A stretch of DNA of 64,000 nt, taken from contig NC_058339.1 of the NCBI RefSeq assembly GCF_905475395.1, forward strand, positions 12,036,001 to 12,100,000, written 5' to 3'. Positions 10,736-22,536 of the stretch are shown here, piece after piece. The translations under genes and the position numbers were made by a program. This stretch comes from Chrysoperla carnea (taxonomy: Eukaryota > Arthropoda > Insecta > Neuroptera > Chrysopidae). The notes under the pieces were generated by a model. It was not told where the DNA came from. It worked only from the letters and a program-made list of their open reading frames with translations, and ran no database searches. Each line of letters opens with the position of its first letter. Positions within the stretch are counted from its first letter, which is position 1.

Positions 10736-11639
10736 TATACTTTAGTTGTTATGTAATTTATCGATTCGATATATTTTCAGTGATCTCACTGTATAAATTC
10801 AATCTCACTGACAGTTGTCAAAACTCAAAGGTTAGAATATAATTATTTTTCTAATAACTAATCACTGACGAAATATATTTTTTAATAATAAACAGTACGT
10901 TAATTAATAAATTTTTCATTATCGTAGAAATTATTATAAAAAATTAAAATTGTTTTTAATTCAAAAAAATTTTTTACAAAATCACTCACACTGCTATAAT
11001 ATAATTTAATATGTATTAATTCATTTCGGGAACCAAGCAAAGATTGAATTATAATCAACTATCATCCAAAAAGTAATTCAGATGGTTAATGGTATGAAAC
11101 CCGAACTGGGATTCAAACTCTATGGAGTTGGCTTTAACTAAGTTAATTTACTTACCGTTACGAATTGACCATTTGTGAAGAAATACTTTTTGGCGAACTT
11201 ATTTTGTCACTGTTTAGAATTAATTACTAAAAATCCACCCAAAATGAAAACAAGACACTTATATTACAGTTATACGACGGTCAGTTACACATTGAATAAA
11301 AGAAATGATTTCCATTCAAATTTATACAGGAGTACAACATCATATGGTGCAAGCAAATAATATTACAAAAGGTTGCATAATATGGCATAAGTGTTAAAAC
11401 CAAAAATCCAAGAACAGTCACACATGTCTGATATATATCTATGCAATGACCGTAATAACTACCACCCCCATATCTCTCCGAATTGGGAAAACCCCCATTT
11501 TTTAATACAGATTTTCCTTGTTTAAAAAAATTACAAAAACTTATCAATTTTTTCGTAATTTTAAAAGAAAGTTATGAAAAATAATAAAATATTAATTAGT
11601 TTATTTTCCATGAAATTATCATGCAGACGCTTATTTGAA

Positions 11640-11725
11640 GATAGTTTTTATACCCTGTGTATATGAAATTTATATCAAGGTATTCTAATTTTAGTCCCAA
11701 GTTTGTAACGCTTAGAAATATTGAT
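11640..11725 (+). repeat. X repeat fragment (5' end part)
   Basis: The wording 'agtcccaagtttgtaacgct' followed by 'agaaatattgata' matches the start of the complete X copy at 58716 in the same orientation. Only the first ~90 bases are present. Confidence 0.6.
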
Positions 11726-12019
11726 AATACGAAACAAATCGTTATCAATACGTGAAAAACTGGAGTAAATATCCTCTATTGATGGAACACTCTTTAAATG
11801 AGACAGATATTTATTTATATATGGGTATCTGAGATACTGGGTAAGTGGAACACCTCTCATAAGTGAGGCAAATTTGCAGGTCCCTTGCTGCCTTACTTAA
11901 CCAGGTTTCACCAGGTGTATAAGAAATTTTTTTTTTAACAATGTTTTTAATTCTTTTAATTTACAACTTATAAAGTAAATAGACGATAACGCTTAATTTT
12001 TTATTTTTATCACAAATAC

Positions 12020-13634
12020 TTATTGGTTCTTAAATTTAGGAGCACGTTTTTCAGCAAATGCTGCCATCCCTTCTTTACGATCCTCCTATAAAATTAATAA
12101 AAATTTATTAACTCTCTTTTATGGTTAAATTTAATTGTAGCTAAATTTTGTTTACCGTAGCAAAAGTAGTTTGGAACAGTCTAGCTTCATAATTTAATCC
12201 TTCATGTAGAGTTGTCTCGTAAGCTCTGTTAACTGCATCCTTACAAAGCGAAACAATAATTTGTGAGTGTGAACTAATTTTTTCGGCTAGTTTAATCGCT
12301 TGAGGAAGAACTTCTTCTGGTGGAAATACTTTACTAACAAGACCCATTTTCTCAGCTTCTTCTGCAGTAATTTGATTTCCAGTTAAACACATTTCCATCG
12401 CTTTTGACTTTCCTACAATTCTAGTTAAACGTTGTGTACCACCGGCTCCAGGAATTGTTCCAACTGTAATTTCTGGTTGTGCAAATCTTGCTTGATTGCC
12501 ACTATAAATTATATCACACATCATAGCTAATTCACAACCTCCTCCGAGCTAAAATTTTAATTATTCATTGTAATTTAAGATTTCTTAAAATGAAATATTT
12601 GGATCCTTCCCATTCTTTAGCATTTTTGTAAAAATGTGGAGTAAATTCTAAAAAACTACGGAAAATGTTATTTTAATATCGATTTTTCCGAAAATCCGAA
12701 AGATTGGAAACAATCAAAATACACAAATCAGTTGGAAATTTTATTCTTAACACGGAAAATTGTACATTGATTTTTCAGAAAATATAAAAGATAAAAAAAA
12801 AGTAAGAAAAATAAATGTCCTGTATTAAATATTTTGTTTATTCATTAAATGTAATCAGCAAATAAACATTTGAAACACGATGACTGGTTAATTAGGATAA
12901 AAGATAACGCGTTTTATAAGTTGAATTTGGAAAATTTAATTTAAAATTGAAGTAGTCCAAACATTCCCATCGTTAACAATTCATTCCTAAACAGTTCTTT
13001 AGTTCGTTTTTCCCTTTATCTTTATCTGGTTGGTTTCCTTTCTTTAAAAGGTCTACATTTCTAAACGCCCATTAACATTCCTATCGAAGTTGAAAGTATA
13101 TTATCATTTTGAAATTAATATATTTTATATACCTACCGCATAACCATTAACAGCAGCAATTACCGGCTTTTTACTATCAGTAAGAAATGTACGTTTACTT
13201 AAAAAATTTGATTTTACATGGGAAGCAAAATCCAATTTTAACATTTCCTTAAGATCAGCGCCAGCCGCGAATACTTTTTCGGATCCAGTGATAATGATTG
13301 CTCCAACAGATTCATCATTGTTAAATTTTGTTACTGCATCTGCTATGTCTGCAACAAGGCCATTACACAAAGCATTTAATGCTTTTGGACGATCTAATGT
13401 AATTAATCCAACATTCTTCTTATCTCCAACCAAATCAGTCTTAATATACTGATATGAAGCTAAAAATGGATTAGACTTTAGAGTTGAAAAAATAATTAAA
13501 AATATGTAGGTAGTAATACCTAATTACTAATTTCTCATACCTGCTGAACTATATTTAAGTAATTGTTTATTTTTTAATAAATGATGATCATTAACTAAAA
13601 TTTGTTTGCAAATATTTCTTAAAGCAAACGACAT
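12020..13634 (-). CDS. ECHS1: Enoyl-CoA hydratase, mitochondrial (ECHS1), tandem copy A
   Basis: Four exons on the minus strand join in frame: 13541-13634, 13137-13459, 12156-12548 and 12020-12085, giving 291 residues, the usual ECHS1 length. The enzyme hydrates 2-trans-enoyl-CoA in mitochondrial beta-oxidation and in valine breakdown. The N-terminus ([11 protein letters not shown]...) is basic and Ser-rich, fitting a mitochondrial presequence. Crotonase landmarks are present: an oxyanion-hole loop [16 protein letters not shown] with the first catalytic glutamate, QPEI with the second, and [10 protein letters not shown]. The C-terminus reads [10 protein letters not shown]...KNQ. Compared with copy B and vertebrate ECHS1, the segment after the ADLKEM loop ([20 protein letters not shown]) is the most diverged part, lacking the usual histidine-tryptophan. 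The exon 2 donor is GTAGGT, weaker than in copy B. The adjacent duplicate sits 2 kb upstream on the same strand. Confidence 0.93.
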
Positions 13635-15573
13635 GATTATTCAATATTTAAATTTTGAAATTTTATAGGATATACCCAATTATTCAATTCTGGTGTTTAG
13701 CACAAATTTAAAAAAATGATATTAGCTTAGAATATTAAATAATTGTTTATATACATATAAATATACACTTATAAAGTCCAATGGTTTAATTAAATTTTCC
13801 ATTAGATAAGATTAACAGGTAAACAAGTATATTTTTTTATTAAATAATGCATCTATGACTAACATGTTGCTGAATAACAGAAGTTAATAATCCGAAGTGC
13901 ACATAGTCCTTAGTCGTAAGATCCAATACATTCTATATAAAATTATTCTAAAACAAGTTAAAACAAGCAATTGTCACTCTCAGATAGTCACAGTCGTGTA
14001 TATATTAACACGAATGTGGTATCACACACACATAATTGATATTCCCATATAATACATACCGTATAATGTTGTAAAATAATTTGAACCCTCGCGGATAAAC
14101 AATGATGTTTACGAAAAAATGTTTCAAACAAAAGTTGTTTACTTTTTTATAAGGAACTTTTTTTACAAAAGGAACATCAGGTCGGCATCTGCAGGTCAGT
14201 TATACTAACACAAAAACCCTGAATTGTTTTGTTTTAATAATGGTCTTAGTTTTTATATTTTACCTGTCGTTATTTCCGGATTCAATTCCATTATACCAAT
14301 CACACAATTTCTATAAAGAATTGATTGAGACCGTATGATTTATGAATAGAAAGAAAAATTTATCAAAATTTACAGCGTTTTTTTATTTTTTTTATCATTA
14401 GAATTAGATGCAATTTGTACCTGCAGTTTACCTGTTAATCTTATCTAGTTAAAAAAAAAAATTATTTAAAAAAAAATTTTGATTAAAAAAAACCCGACTG
14501 CGTTAAAAAAATCTTAGAGAATAAAACAAGCCTCGTAGTAAACATAGCGACTTAAATTTAACAGTCTCAGTCTGGACCCATCATTGGGAAGATTTAAGCT
14601 GTCGTAGATTTTAAATAGAGCGCAAATTTGTGAGAGCGTAAAATATATGTATGTGTTTGTTTATTACAATGTACACAGCCGAAATGAGAAGAAACTCTTA
14701 ATACTTTGTGTGGAAGAGTGGCTATCTTTCTTTACTTACATGACGTAAAAAAAAAACAATTTCGTAATCAACACTGTCTATACATGATATTTCAATAATT
14801 AACTCAGTTAATTATTTCTCTATTTAATAGACAAATGCCATAATATAATCTGTTAAAATTAAAATTTTTATCAAAGAGGTGTGTAAATTTAATATTAAAA
14901 AAAAAAAATTGATATGAAAACTGCCGACCTCGATGACCTATTAGCATGACATTGCGTATCTTTAAATGAACAATTTTGAACACTGCCCACTTTTATTATT
15001 CAATGATTAAATTTTATTTATAAAAACAAAAATTGAGATAAGCAGATAATCTTTAAATTATTCACACCACCGTACCTATATACATCAAAATTACAATTTT
15101 TTTTAAATAAGTTTTCTACAATTTTTCCGCTTCGCTGAACAATTTCAACTTTAAAAACAAAGATAATCGCGTTACAGCCTTCATCTTCCTTGTCTTCACT
15201 TATCCTCCCTCCATAACACTCGCAATATAAACAATGACAACCCAACCCAACCCAATTTTTGGGAAAAGCATGAATTTACGAGACATAATATGTATGATCA
15301 CCATTTCTTGCTACATATTTTCTATAATTATAAGCAACTTATCCTCTTATCCGATATTTTTAGAAGATCTAATATTTTGTTTTTAAACCATCACGCATTT
15401 AACCTTCCACTAAAATTTTCCTTTTGTTATAATGAAAGAAAAGCTAAGCATTTAGTAAAATAGTTTCTTATATATTTAAGTAAAAATTCAAGTACAAAAC
15501 AATTATATTCATATTTTTTCCAAAAACAATTTTTGTAACAATTACATAAATTCATATCTTTATCCAAAGAAGC
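13635..15573. other. Spacer between the two ECHS1 copies, with X repeat fragments
   Basis: About 1.9 kb without a gene. X repeat fragments lie at about 13990-14165 (minus orientation, containing 'aaaatgtttcaaacaaaagt') and 14735-14835 (plus orientation, containing 'atcaacactgtctatacatg'). There are AT-rich runs and a 'cccaacccaaccca' patch near 15240. This spacer presumably also contains the promoter of copy A, next to 13635. Confidence 0.5.
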
Positions 15574-17576
15574 TTACTGGTTCTTAAAGTTGGGTGCACG
15601 TTTTTCAGTAAATGCTGTCATACCTTCTTTACGATCCTCCTAAAGAAAAATATTAAATCATTACGTTAGCTATTATTTAACACAAGTTTATTTTATAAAA
15701 ATTTACCGTTGCAAAAGTGGTTTGGAACAGTTTAAGTTCATAATTTAAACCTTCACGTAAAGTTGTTTCATAAGCTCTATTAACGGAGTCCTTAGCAAGT
15801 TGTACAATTATTTGTGAATGTGAACTAATTTTTTCAGCTAATTTGATAGTTTGTGGAAGTAATTCTTCTGGTGGAAACACTTTACTCACAAGACCCATTT
15901 TTTCAGCTTCTTCAGCACCAAAATGATTTCCAGTTAAGACAATTTCCATTGCCTTCGATTTTCCAACAGCACGAGTTAAACGTTGAGTACCACCGGCTCC
16001 AGGTATTGTACCAATTGCAATTTCCGGTTGTCCAAATTTCGCTTTGTTTCCAGCATAGATTATGTCACACATCATTGCTAATTCGCAACCACCTCCAAGC
16101 TAAAATAATTTGAATTTAATAAGTGCAAAGACCTCTTACAAATTTTATAGAAATTGAATCTAAATAGAATTTTCTGTCAGCTACACTTATTTGTCCAAAT
16201 TTTTACGTTTCTTAAAATTCTAGCGCCACTGTGGCCAAAAAAAAAAAACTAGGATTGGTACAGATAGAAAAACATTTACCATAATATATTATCGTAAAAA
16301 TACCGTTTCTAAACAGCAATAGGATATTCCACTATTTTTGAAAAAGTACTTCAAAATGTTGATTTTGCTAATAAAAAAAGCCACCAAAAAATTGTTTCGG
16401 AAAAATACACACGCTTTCTTGCCAAAAACTTAAATTAAATTTTAAACCTTTTTTAAACTGTCAAAAACACGGGCATCCAATTTGATGACGTAATATGGGT
16501 ATAACTATATAAAATAACACAAATAATTTTGACAGATATATTCATAGACATCTGATTATAATAAATATAAATACTTATTATCTATTATACCCAGCTGTCT
16601 ACACTGAACTAATTGATGGTCTATGACTCATACCGCTATGACATCACAGCAGAGCTTACCGGCGTTTTAGGCCACGTGCTATATAGTTTAAAAATTTTTA
16701 ATTTTAATAATTTAAAAGAAAAATTTGCTTTTATGACTCAAAATCAGAATATTTAAGTATATTTTTACATAAATTTTAACTTTTTGCAAATTTCATGGTT
16801 CATTTTTAATTAACGATAATACCCTATTTAAAGAAATTAATGCCATCAAAATTAACGATATTTTAATAAAAATGCTTTTACTCTCGATATGTACAACCTA
16901 TCTACAGCACAGGCATCAGTCTATTTATAGCATAGTCTGTGGTACTATTAACCCATAGACTGTCATAGACACACTCTTAGTATTATTATCACAAAAATAT
17001 GAAAAATTGGAAAAATATTTCATTCATATTCATGAAATCACTTTCCATTCAAATATCTTATACTTTATTGATCGAATTTACTCAGAATAAACATATACTT
17101 ACAGCATATCCATTAACAGCAGCGATAACCGGTTTCTTACTTTCTGCAACTTTAGTCCAGTGACCCAAAAAATTGGTTTTTAAATTTGAAGCTAAAGTAT
17201 TATTAAGCATTTCTTTAATATCTGCACCGGCAGCAAAAGCTTTTTCCGAACCAGTAAGAATAATTGCTCCAATCGATTCATCTTGATTAAACTTTGCAAT
17301 AGCATTTGCAACATCTGTCATAAGGCCATCGCATAAAGCATTTAATGCTTTTGGTCGATTTAATGTTATTAAAGCAACATTTTTCTTTTCTCCGACCACA
17401 TCAGTTTTAATATATTCATATGATGCTAAAATAATTTTTTTAGAAAAGTATTAAAATGGCGAATTCATTTTAATGATATTTTTCATACCTGCTGTACTAT
17501 ATTTCATCAAATGTTTATTGCTAAGAAGTCCTTGGCTAACTTTAAGACCTCCATAAATGTTTCGTAACACAGACAT
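15574..17576 (-). CDS. ECHS1: Enoyl-CoA hydratase, mitochondrial (ECHS1), tandem copy B
   Basis: Four minus-strand exons join in frame: 17489-17576, 17103-17425, 15707-16099 and 15574-15639, giving 289 residues. Exons 2, 3 and 4 have exactly the same lengths (323, 393, 66) and phases as in copy A, so this is a DNA-level tandem duplication and not a retrocopy. Function is as for mitochondrial short-chain enoyl-CoA hydratase. [20 protein letters not shown] and [10 protein letters not shown] are all intact, and the middle segment keeps the GHW seen in typical ECHS1, so this copy looks the more conventional of the two. I chose the ATG at 17576 because it aligns with copy A (MSVLRNI against MSFALRNI). 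An in-frame ATG at 17636 would add 20 residues. Both copies are probably active enzymes; a difference in tissue or substrate is possible but cannot be read from the sequence. Confidence 0.94.
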
Positions 17577-17640
17577 GATTTTGCTATTGGTATCAAAAAA
17601 AAACTGAATGCCAGCTGAGCTTAGTAACTTCGACAACTAA

Positions 17641-18790
17641 ATGAAACAAGTGAAAACAAACAATTGACTGAAATAATTGTTGAAATACCATGTATTAACG
17701 GTGTTGATTACTCTATCACATTACACATACATACGTGTCACACATACATAACTGATATTTCCATATAATACATAATATACAATTTACGCCTAATTTGCGC
17801 CCTCACGGGTAAACAGTGATGTATACGAAAAAATGTTTCAAACAAAAGTTGTTTATTTTTTGATAAGGTAGATTTTTTACATTTAAACTTTTGTTCTCTC
17901 TAACGGTTTACAAGATGGGTCCTACGGACCCATAGGTCGAAACCCAATAGGGAATATTCATGAAATTTAATTTTGGTTCAATTATTTTTCGTCCGTAACT
18001 TTAATGACTGGACATTTCAACTAAACCATTATTTTAGTAATTAATATCTTTTTAATTACTTAAAATTAACTAATAAAAGTACAAAATCTGTGAAGGGATT
18101 TAAAAATTTCTAAAACGGAAATTCAAATTTTCATACGGACGTGACATCATAGTACGGGCTTGTCAAATTTGTTGACATACTGTATGATATTAATTACTTA
18201 CATTTTATATGGTATTTCATTAAATTATATTATTCTACGACTTTTTATTAGAAAACTTAATAATAACGAGTGTAAATTCTGTGTTGTAAATTCATTTTTT
18301 TAAAGTGTAAATTATACATTGAACTGTCACCAATTGACAGATCACGTACTTATACGTCATCAACAAAGAGCGCCAAAAAACTGCGTTTAAATATCTCAAA
18401 ATTATAATGTATTTTAAATATTTTTTTACACTAAAATACAGCATTTTTAAGCAGTATTTATATTTTTTACTTTGTAATAACGGTGTAAACAATGAATTAA
18501 AAATATTAAAAAAAATACATGAATATTCCCTATTGACCTACCTAGGTTGCTCAATTACGAACTTGACATCACTTTTTACGTCCTGAGTACGCTGTAAAAA
18601 TTTCAGCTTGATATTTTTTGTCGTTTTTAAGTTATCGTGTTGGCAGACGGACAGACAACCGAAAATGGACTAATTAGGTGATTTTAACACCTATACCAAA
18701 ATTTTGTTCATAGCATCAATATTTTTAAGAGTTACAAACTTGGGACTAAACTTAATATACTATGTATATTTCATATATACATGGTATAAA
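17641..18790 (-). repeat. X repeat copy interrupted by a nested Y element
   Basis: Both halves match the uninterrupted X copies at 20276-20812 and 58716-59372. One half (17641-17947) contains 'aaaatgtttcaaacaaaagt' and 'acaagatgggtcctacggac'. The other (from about 18533) contains 'acgtcctgagtacgctgtaa' and ends in ATATATACATGGTATAAAAA. X has no terminal inverted repeats that I can see, and its superfamily is not recognised. It begins about 65 bases upstream of ECHS1 copy B. Confidence 0.75.
17948..18532. mobile_element. Y element 1, ~585-bp MITE with TAGGGAATATTCATG termini
   Basis: The element begins TAGGGAATATTCATG and ends CATGAATATTCCCTA, a perfect 15-base terminal inverted repeat. It sits inside an X repeat. 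The uninterrupted X copies read CCAATTGACC where this copy reads CCAA, element, TTGACC. A second copy, very similar throughout, lies at 21301-21879. It has no coding capacity. Insertion between AA and TT without extra bases resembles the Spy group of PIF/Harbinger-related transposons. If the ends are drawn one base shorter, the junction could instead be read as an AT duplication. Confidence 0.8.
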
Positions 18791-19027
18791 AATGGTATCA
18801 CAAGATATCAGATCGGACTTTGTTTTGTTTATGAAAGTGGGAAGTAAGAAGTGATATTTCAAATATTATTTAACAGTTGATTGGTCCAACGAGTCCAACT
18901 TTGACCTACGGACTTGTTTGAAAAAAAACAAACATTATCTATAAATTTACGAACAAATATTTTTTAAGATTACATTTGAATATGACAGGTAGTGAAAAAA
19001 AAATATAACCTTGTATTAATAATAATT

Positions 19028-21188
19028 ATGAATCCACATATAATCGCAAAGGAAAAAGAAGAAAAATTACGAGAAGCAGCATGTTTGGGTGATATTGAAG
19101 CAATTGACATTTTAATTCAAGAAACAAATATTAATGCCAGACATGAAATCAATGGATGGTATATATATTGATTATGAATACCCCAAATTTAAGCAAATTA
19201 ATTTATGTTTTTTTATTGTATTAATATTATTAGGACTGCGTTACATTGGGCGGCAAAACGTGGACACGCTGAAATTGTACGAGAATTATTAATGAAAGGA
19301 GCTGATCCACGTATTTTGAATGATAAAGGAGAAACGCCTCTGGCTGTTGCAACTGATCCCGAAATTAGGAAATTATTAGGTGGACAGCCAATAATAAATG
19401 TTAACGAAAATATTTTTAAACCAAATTATTTAAAAAATCCTCCGTTAAATGGTCAAGTTGATATTGGACCAAGAAGACGATTACATGCCTCTGAAATAGC
19501 TAATATGAAAAGTACTACTTTACCATCGCATACTGAAGGTATTTCTGTAGTTGATTTTATGTTTAGTGTTAGAAAATAGAAAATAATAGAATAAATCCAC
19601 TAACAATTGACAAATTTTATTAATACTTATATACGTCCGCGGTATGCTTAGGGTAGCAAGTTCGATTCCCGCCGTCGCAACAAAAGTAATTGAATTAATA
19701 GTTATGATGGGCTGGTGTAGTGCATGGTATATGCATGAAGGAGGTGCACTCAGCCTTTGAATTCGAGGAGCTGATAAATGAAATTATCAGCGGAAAGGTG
19801 GTAAAACACATGTATTGGTATCACAATGGGCTATATACCCTAAGTGTGTCCTTCGTGGACAGCCAATATAACCTAACCAATATACCAAAATAATTTTTGA
19901 TTCGTTTTTGTTTCGAAAGCAATGCTACGAACCATGGCAATTAATACAGTTTTTCTCACAGTTTAAAATCCTCCAATCCTAAGAAAGGTTACCGTTACGG
20001 TATATCTATTTCTAGAAATCGAACACTGAATATACAGAGTGGGCCATTTTAATCTCTTATGGCTAATAGCTTGTTTTGTATTTAAAAAATCAAAATAACT
20101 TAAACAAAACTTGCAGAGTTTGATGGGGAACATCTTGTTCTGCCATCAAATTGGACCTAGTTTTCCAGGTTGCTTTAATAGTCAATTTCGATCCTAAAAT
20201 GTAAGAGATAGAACAATATTTTTCCTTAAGATTCCTTCAAAAATCCATCCATTCAAAATTTTCGATCCATATTAATGAAAACAAGTGAAAACAAACAATT
20301 GACTGAGTTAATTGTTGTAATACCATGCATAGACAGTGTTGATTACTCTATCACATTACACATACATACGTGTCACACATACATAACTGATATTTCCATA
20401 TAATACATATTATACAATTTACGCCTAATTTGCGCCCTCACGGGTAAGCAGTGATGTTTACGAAAAAATGTTTCAAACAAAAGTTGTTTATTTTTTGATA
20501 AGGAAGATTTTTTACATTTAAACTTTTCGTCTATCTCTAACGGTTTACAAGATGGGTTCTACGGATCCTTAGGTCAAGATCCAATTGACCTATGTTGATC
20601 ATTTACGAACATGACCTCACTTTTTACGTCCTGAGTACGCTGTAAAAATTTCAGCTTGATATTGACGGACAGACAACCGAAAATGGCCTCATTAGGTGGT
20701 TTTATAAACACCTATACCAAAATTTTGTTCATAGCATTAATATTTTTAAGCGTTACAAACTTGGGACTAAACTTAGTATACTTTGCATATTACATATATG
20801 CAAAATTTTAGTTTCCCATTCATTTTAATGTGAATCTAATAGAATATTTTTTTTAATTTTTCTAGATTTGGTATTAAAAATTCGTGTTGCAAATTCATCA
20901 GATCCAGATTTTATTGAAATAGAGATACTAAAATCACAATTAACATATAATTCTTTGTTGGAATTATGCTCCGCTGAATTGGGTGTAAAAAGTTCAGCAG
21001 TAACACGAATTCGTAAATTACCAGATACCCGATTAAGAAACGACAGTGATGTGAAACGGTTAAGCAATATGCAATGTTTAGAATTAGTATTATTTCCATC
21101 AACCCCAACTACGTTGCCAAATAATAACATATCTCATAATGGTTACCAATCAATTACATCTAATAAAGATCAAACAATTTTATATTAA
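19028..21188 (+). CDS. ANKRD40: Ankyrin repeat domain-containing protein 40 (ANKRD40)
   Basis: Three exons join in frame: 19028-19158, 19234-19538 and 20866-21188, giving 252 residues. Exons 1 and 2 encode two ankyrin repeats (EEKLREAACLGDIEAIDILI, then TALHWAAKRGHAEIV and ILNDKGETPLAVATDPEIRK). Exon 3 encodes the conserved C-terminal region typical of ANKRD40 (LVLKIRVANSS, IEIEILKSQLTYNSLLELC, TRIRKLPDTRLRND, LELVLF). The linker between them is shorter than in vertebrates. The molecular role of ANKRD40 is poorly known; ankyrin repeats usually mediate protein binding. The second donor (GAAG|GTATTT) is weaker than usual but restores the D-L-V-L frame exactly. If intron 2 is retained, the frame stops soon after at 19579. 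Intron 2 (1.3 kb) holds a possible SINE fragment, an R repeat and a complete X repeat. Confidence 0.88.
19625..19880 (+). repeat. Possible tRNA-derived SINE fragment
   Basis: GCAAGTTCGATTCCCGCC (about 19649-19672) looks like a polymerase III B box. It is followed by about 200 bases ending 'gccaatataacctaacca', a common insect SINE style of tail. No clear A box is seen, so a functional tRNA gene is ruled out. It lies in intron 2 of ANKRD40. Confidence 0.35.
20033..20275 (+). repeat. R interspersed repeat, copy 1
   Basis: It begins ACAGAGTGGGCCATTTTAAT and includes GAGTTTGATGGGGAACAT and 'ttgctttaatagtcaatttc'. The same words in the same order occur at 55873-56095. Superfamily not recognised. 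Confidence 0.6.
20276..20812 (-). repeat. X repeat, uninterrupted but internally shortened copy
   Basis: It runs from 'caagtgaaaacaaacaattg' to 'gggactaaacttagtatact' and beyond. It lacks the stretch around 'gtcgtttttaagttatcgtg' that is present in the copies at 18.6 and 58.9 kb. At the point where Y interrupts the neighbouring copy it reads CCAATTGACC, so it serves as an empty-site reference. Confidence 0.75.
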
Positions 21189-21300
21189 AAAATTAGAAAA
21201 TAGGCCTCTGTCACTAGAAATAAATGCACAAATAATTATAATAATACACCCCCAAAATAAGTATAAAATGTCTTAATTGAAAATCAAAATTTAAATGCAA

Positions 21301-21879
21301 TAGGGAATATTCATGAAATTTAAATTTGATTCAAATAATTTTCTTCCGTAACTTTAATGACTGGACATTTCAACTAAACCATTATTTTAGTAATTAATAT
21401 CTTTTTAATTACTTAAAATTAATTAATAAAAGTACAAATTCAGTGAGGGCATTTAAAAATTTATAAAACGGAAATTCAAATTTTCATACGGACGTGACAT
21501 CATAGTACGGCCTTGTCAAATTTGTTGATATACTGTATGATATTAATTACTTACATTTTATATGGTATTTCATTAAATTATATTATTCTACGGCTTTTTA
21601 TTAGAACACTTAATAATAAAGAGTGTAAATTTTGTGTTGTAAATTTTTTTAAAGTGTAAATTATACATTGAACTGTCACCAATTGACAGATCACGTACTT
21701 ATACGTCATCAACATAGAGCGCCAAAAAACTGCGTTTAAATATCTCAAAATTATAATGTATTTTAAATATTTTTTACACTTAAATACAGCATTTTTAAGC
21801 AGTATTTATATTTTTTACTTTGTTATAACGGTGTAAACAATGAATTAAAAACATAAAAAAAATACATGAATATTCCCTA
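21301..21879. mobile_element. Y element 2, ~580-bp MITE
   Basis: It has the same 15-base terminal inverted repeats as copy 1 and near-identical internal sequence, including 'catacggacgtgacatcata' and 'ccaattgacagatcacgtac'. The flanks read GCAA, element, TTTGTC, again AA on the left and TT on the right. It lies just past the 3' end of ANKRD40. Confidence 0.8.
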
Positions 21880-22536
21880 TTTGTCATTTTGACATCGTTC
21901 GTAGCTACAAAGTTATTGTTGGTAAGTTCAAATCTGCTGAATGGCGATTATCGTTGGGATAAACCGATGTTATTCGTGAATTCGCATATTAGTTAACATC
22001 GCACACGATTATTGATTATTAATTTTATAAGTATTAGTTATCACAAACTTATTTCGAGTCTAAGTCTAAGAAATACGAAACACACAAATGTGAGTAAACT
22101 CAGCTGCTCGTAAGCAATAATAAATGGCGAGATTATCAGATGAGGTCGTATTAGAATGGTAGTCTCTCTATGGCTGAAGGTATCGTTTATTAATCAAAAG
22201 CGGTTCTGTCTGTGAGCTTTTTCAAATTTTTATAACAATTTTCGCGGAATGATAGTGTCACTATCATCCAAGTCATTGAACTATCTTTGTGCCAAAAATA
22301 ATGTTAATCCGTTGCATCGCTTTGACGTAAAAGAAGGGAAAATATACCGGCAAACATTTTTTTGTTTTTTATTCTTTTATATAATATTAGTAAAGGTTAG
22401 TTAAACTTCTGGGAATTCTAAGTATAAAATTAGTTTAACCCTATGTCAAATTAGAGCAGTAATTTAGTCAAGTAGAAAATAAATTAGTAATTAAACGCTC
22501 ATCAACTGCCTGAAAGTGGTAGGTACAAGTCAAAAA
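21880..22536. other. Intergenic, no gene seen
   Basis: Unremarkable AT-rich sequence between the second Y element and the Z array. It holds a GATAGTGTCACTATC palindrome near 22249-22263. No exon, RNA gene or recognisable transposon coding sequence was identified. Confidence 0.3.

Larger units (their letters stand above)
9937..12019. other. Upstream of the vWA gene, then intergenic with repeats
   Basis: On the minus strand, an acceptor (TTTTGTTTTAG) at about 10108 is followed by a 40-codon open frame (GTFHLHLGRSLLIIVCQYDI...), which ends shortly before the vWA start. A GAGTAAGTG donor-like site lies within it. This could be a 5' exon of the vWA gene. At 10290-10360 and 10680-10730 lie inverted copies of a TTACCATGGAAAC...CACGGTGC repeat. 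At 11640-11725 there is an end fragment of the 650-bp X repeat. Nothing else was recognised. Confidence 0.4.

Noticed and set aside
15853-16113. 86-codon plus-strand frame opposite ECHS1 copy B
   Set aside because: It is the antisense shadow of exon 3 of a well-supported gene.
17577-17636. 20-residue N-terminal extension of ECHS1 copy B
   Set aside because: The ATG at 17576 aligns with the start of copy A; the extension has no counterpart there.
18292-18492. 66-codon minus-strand frame inside Y element 1
   Set aside because: It lies in a non-coding MITE, has low-complexity composition and no transposase motif.
19539-19579. ANKRD40 ending at 19579 as a short ankyrin protein
   Set aside because: Splicing at 19538 joins exactly in frame to the conserved ANKRD40 C-terminal exon at 20866, so the stop at 19579 is in intron sequence.
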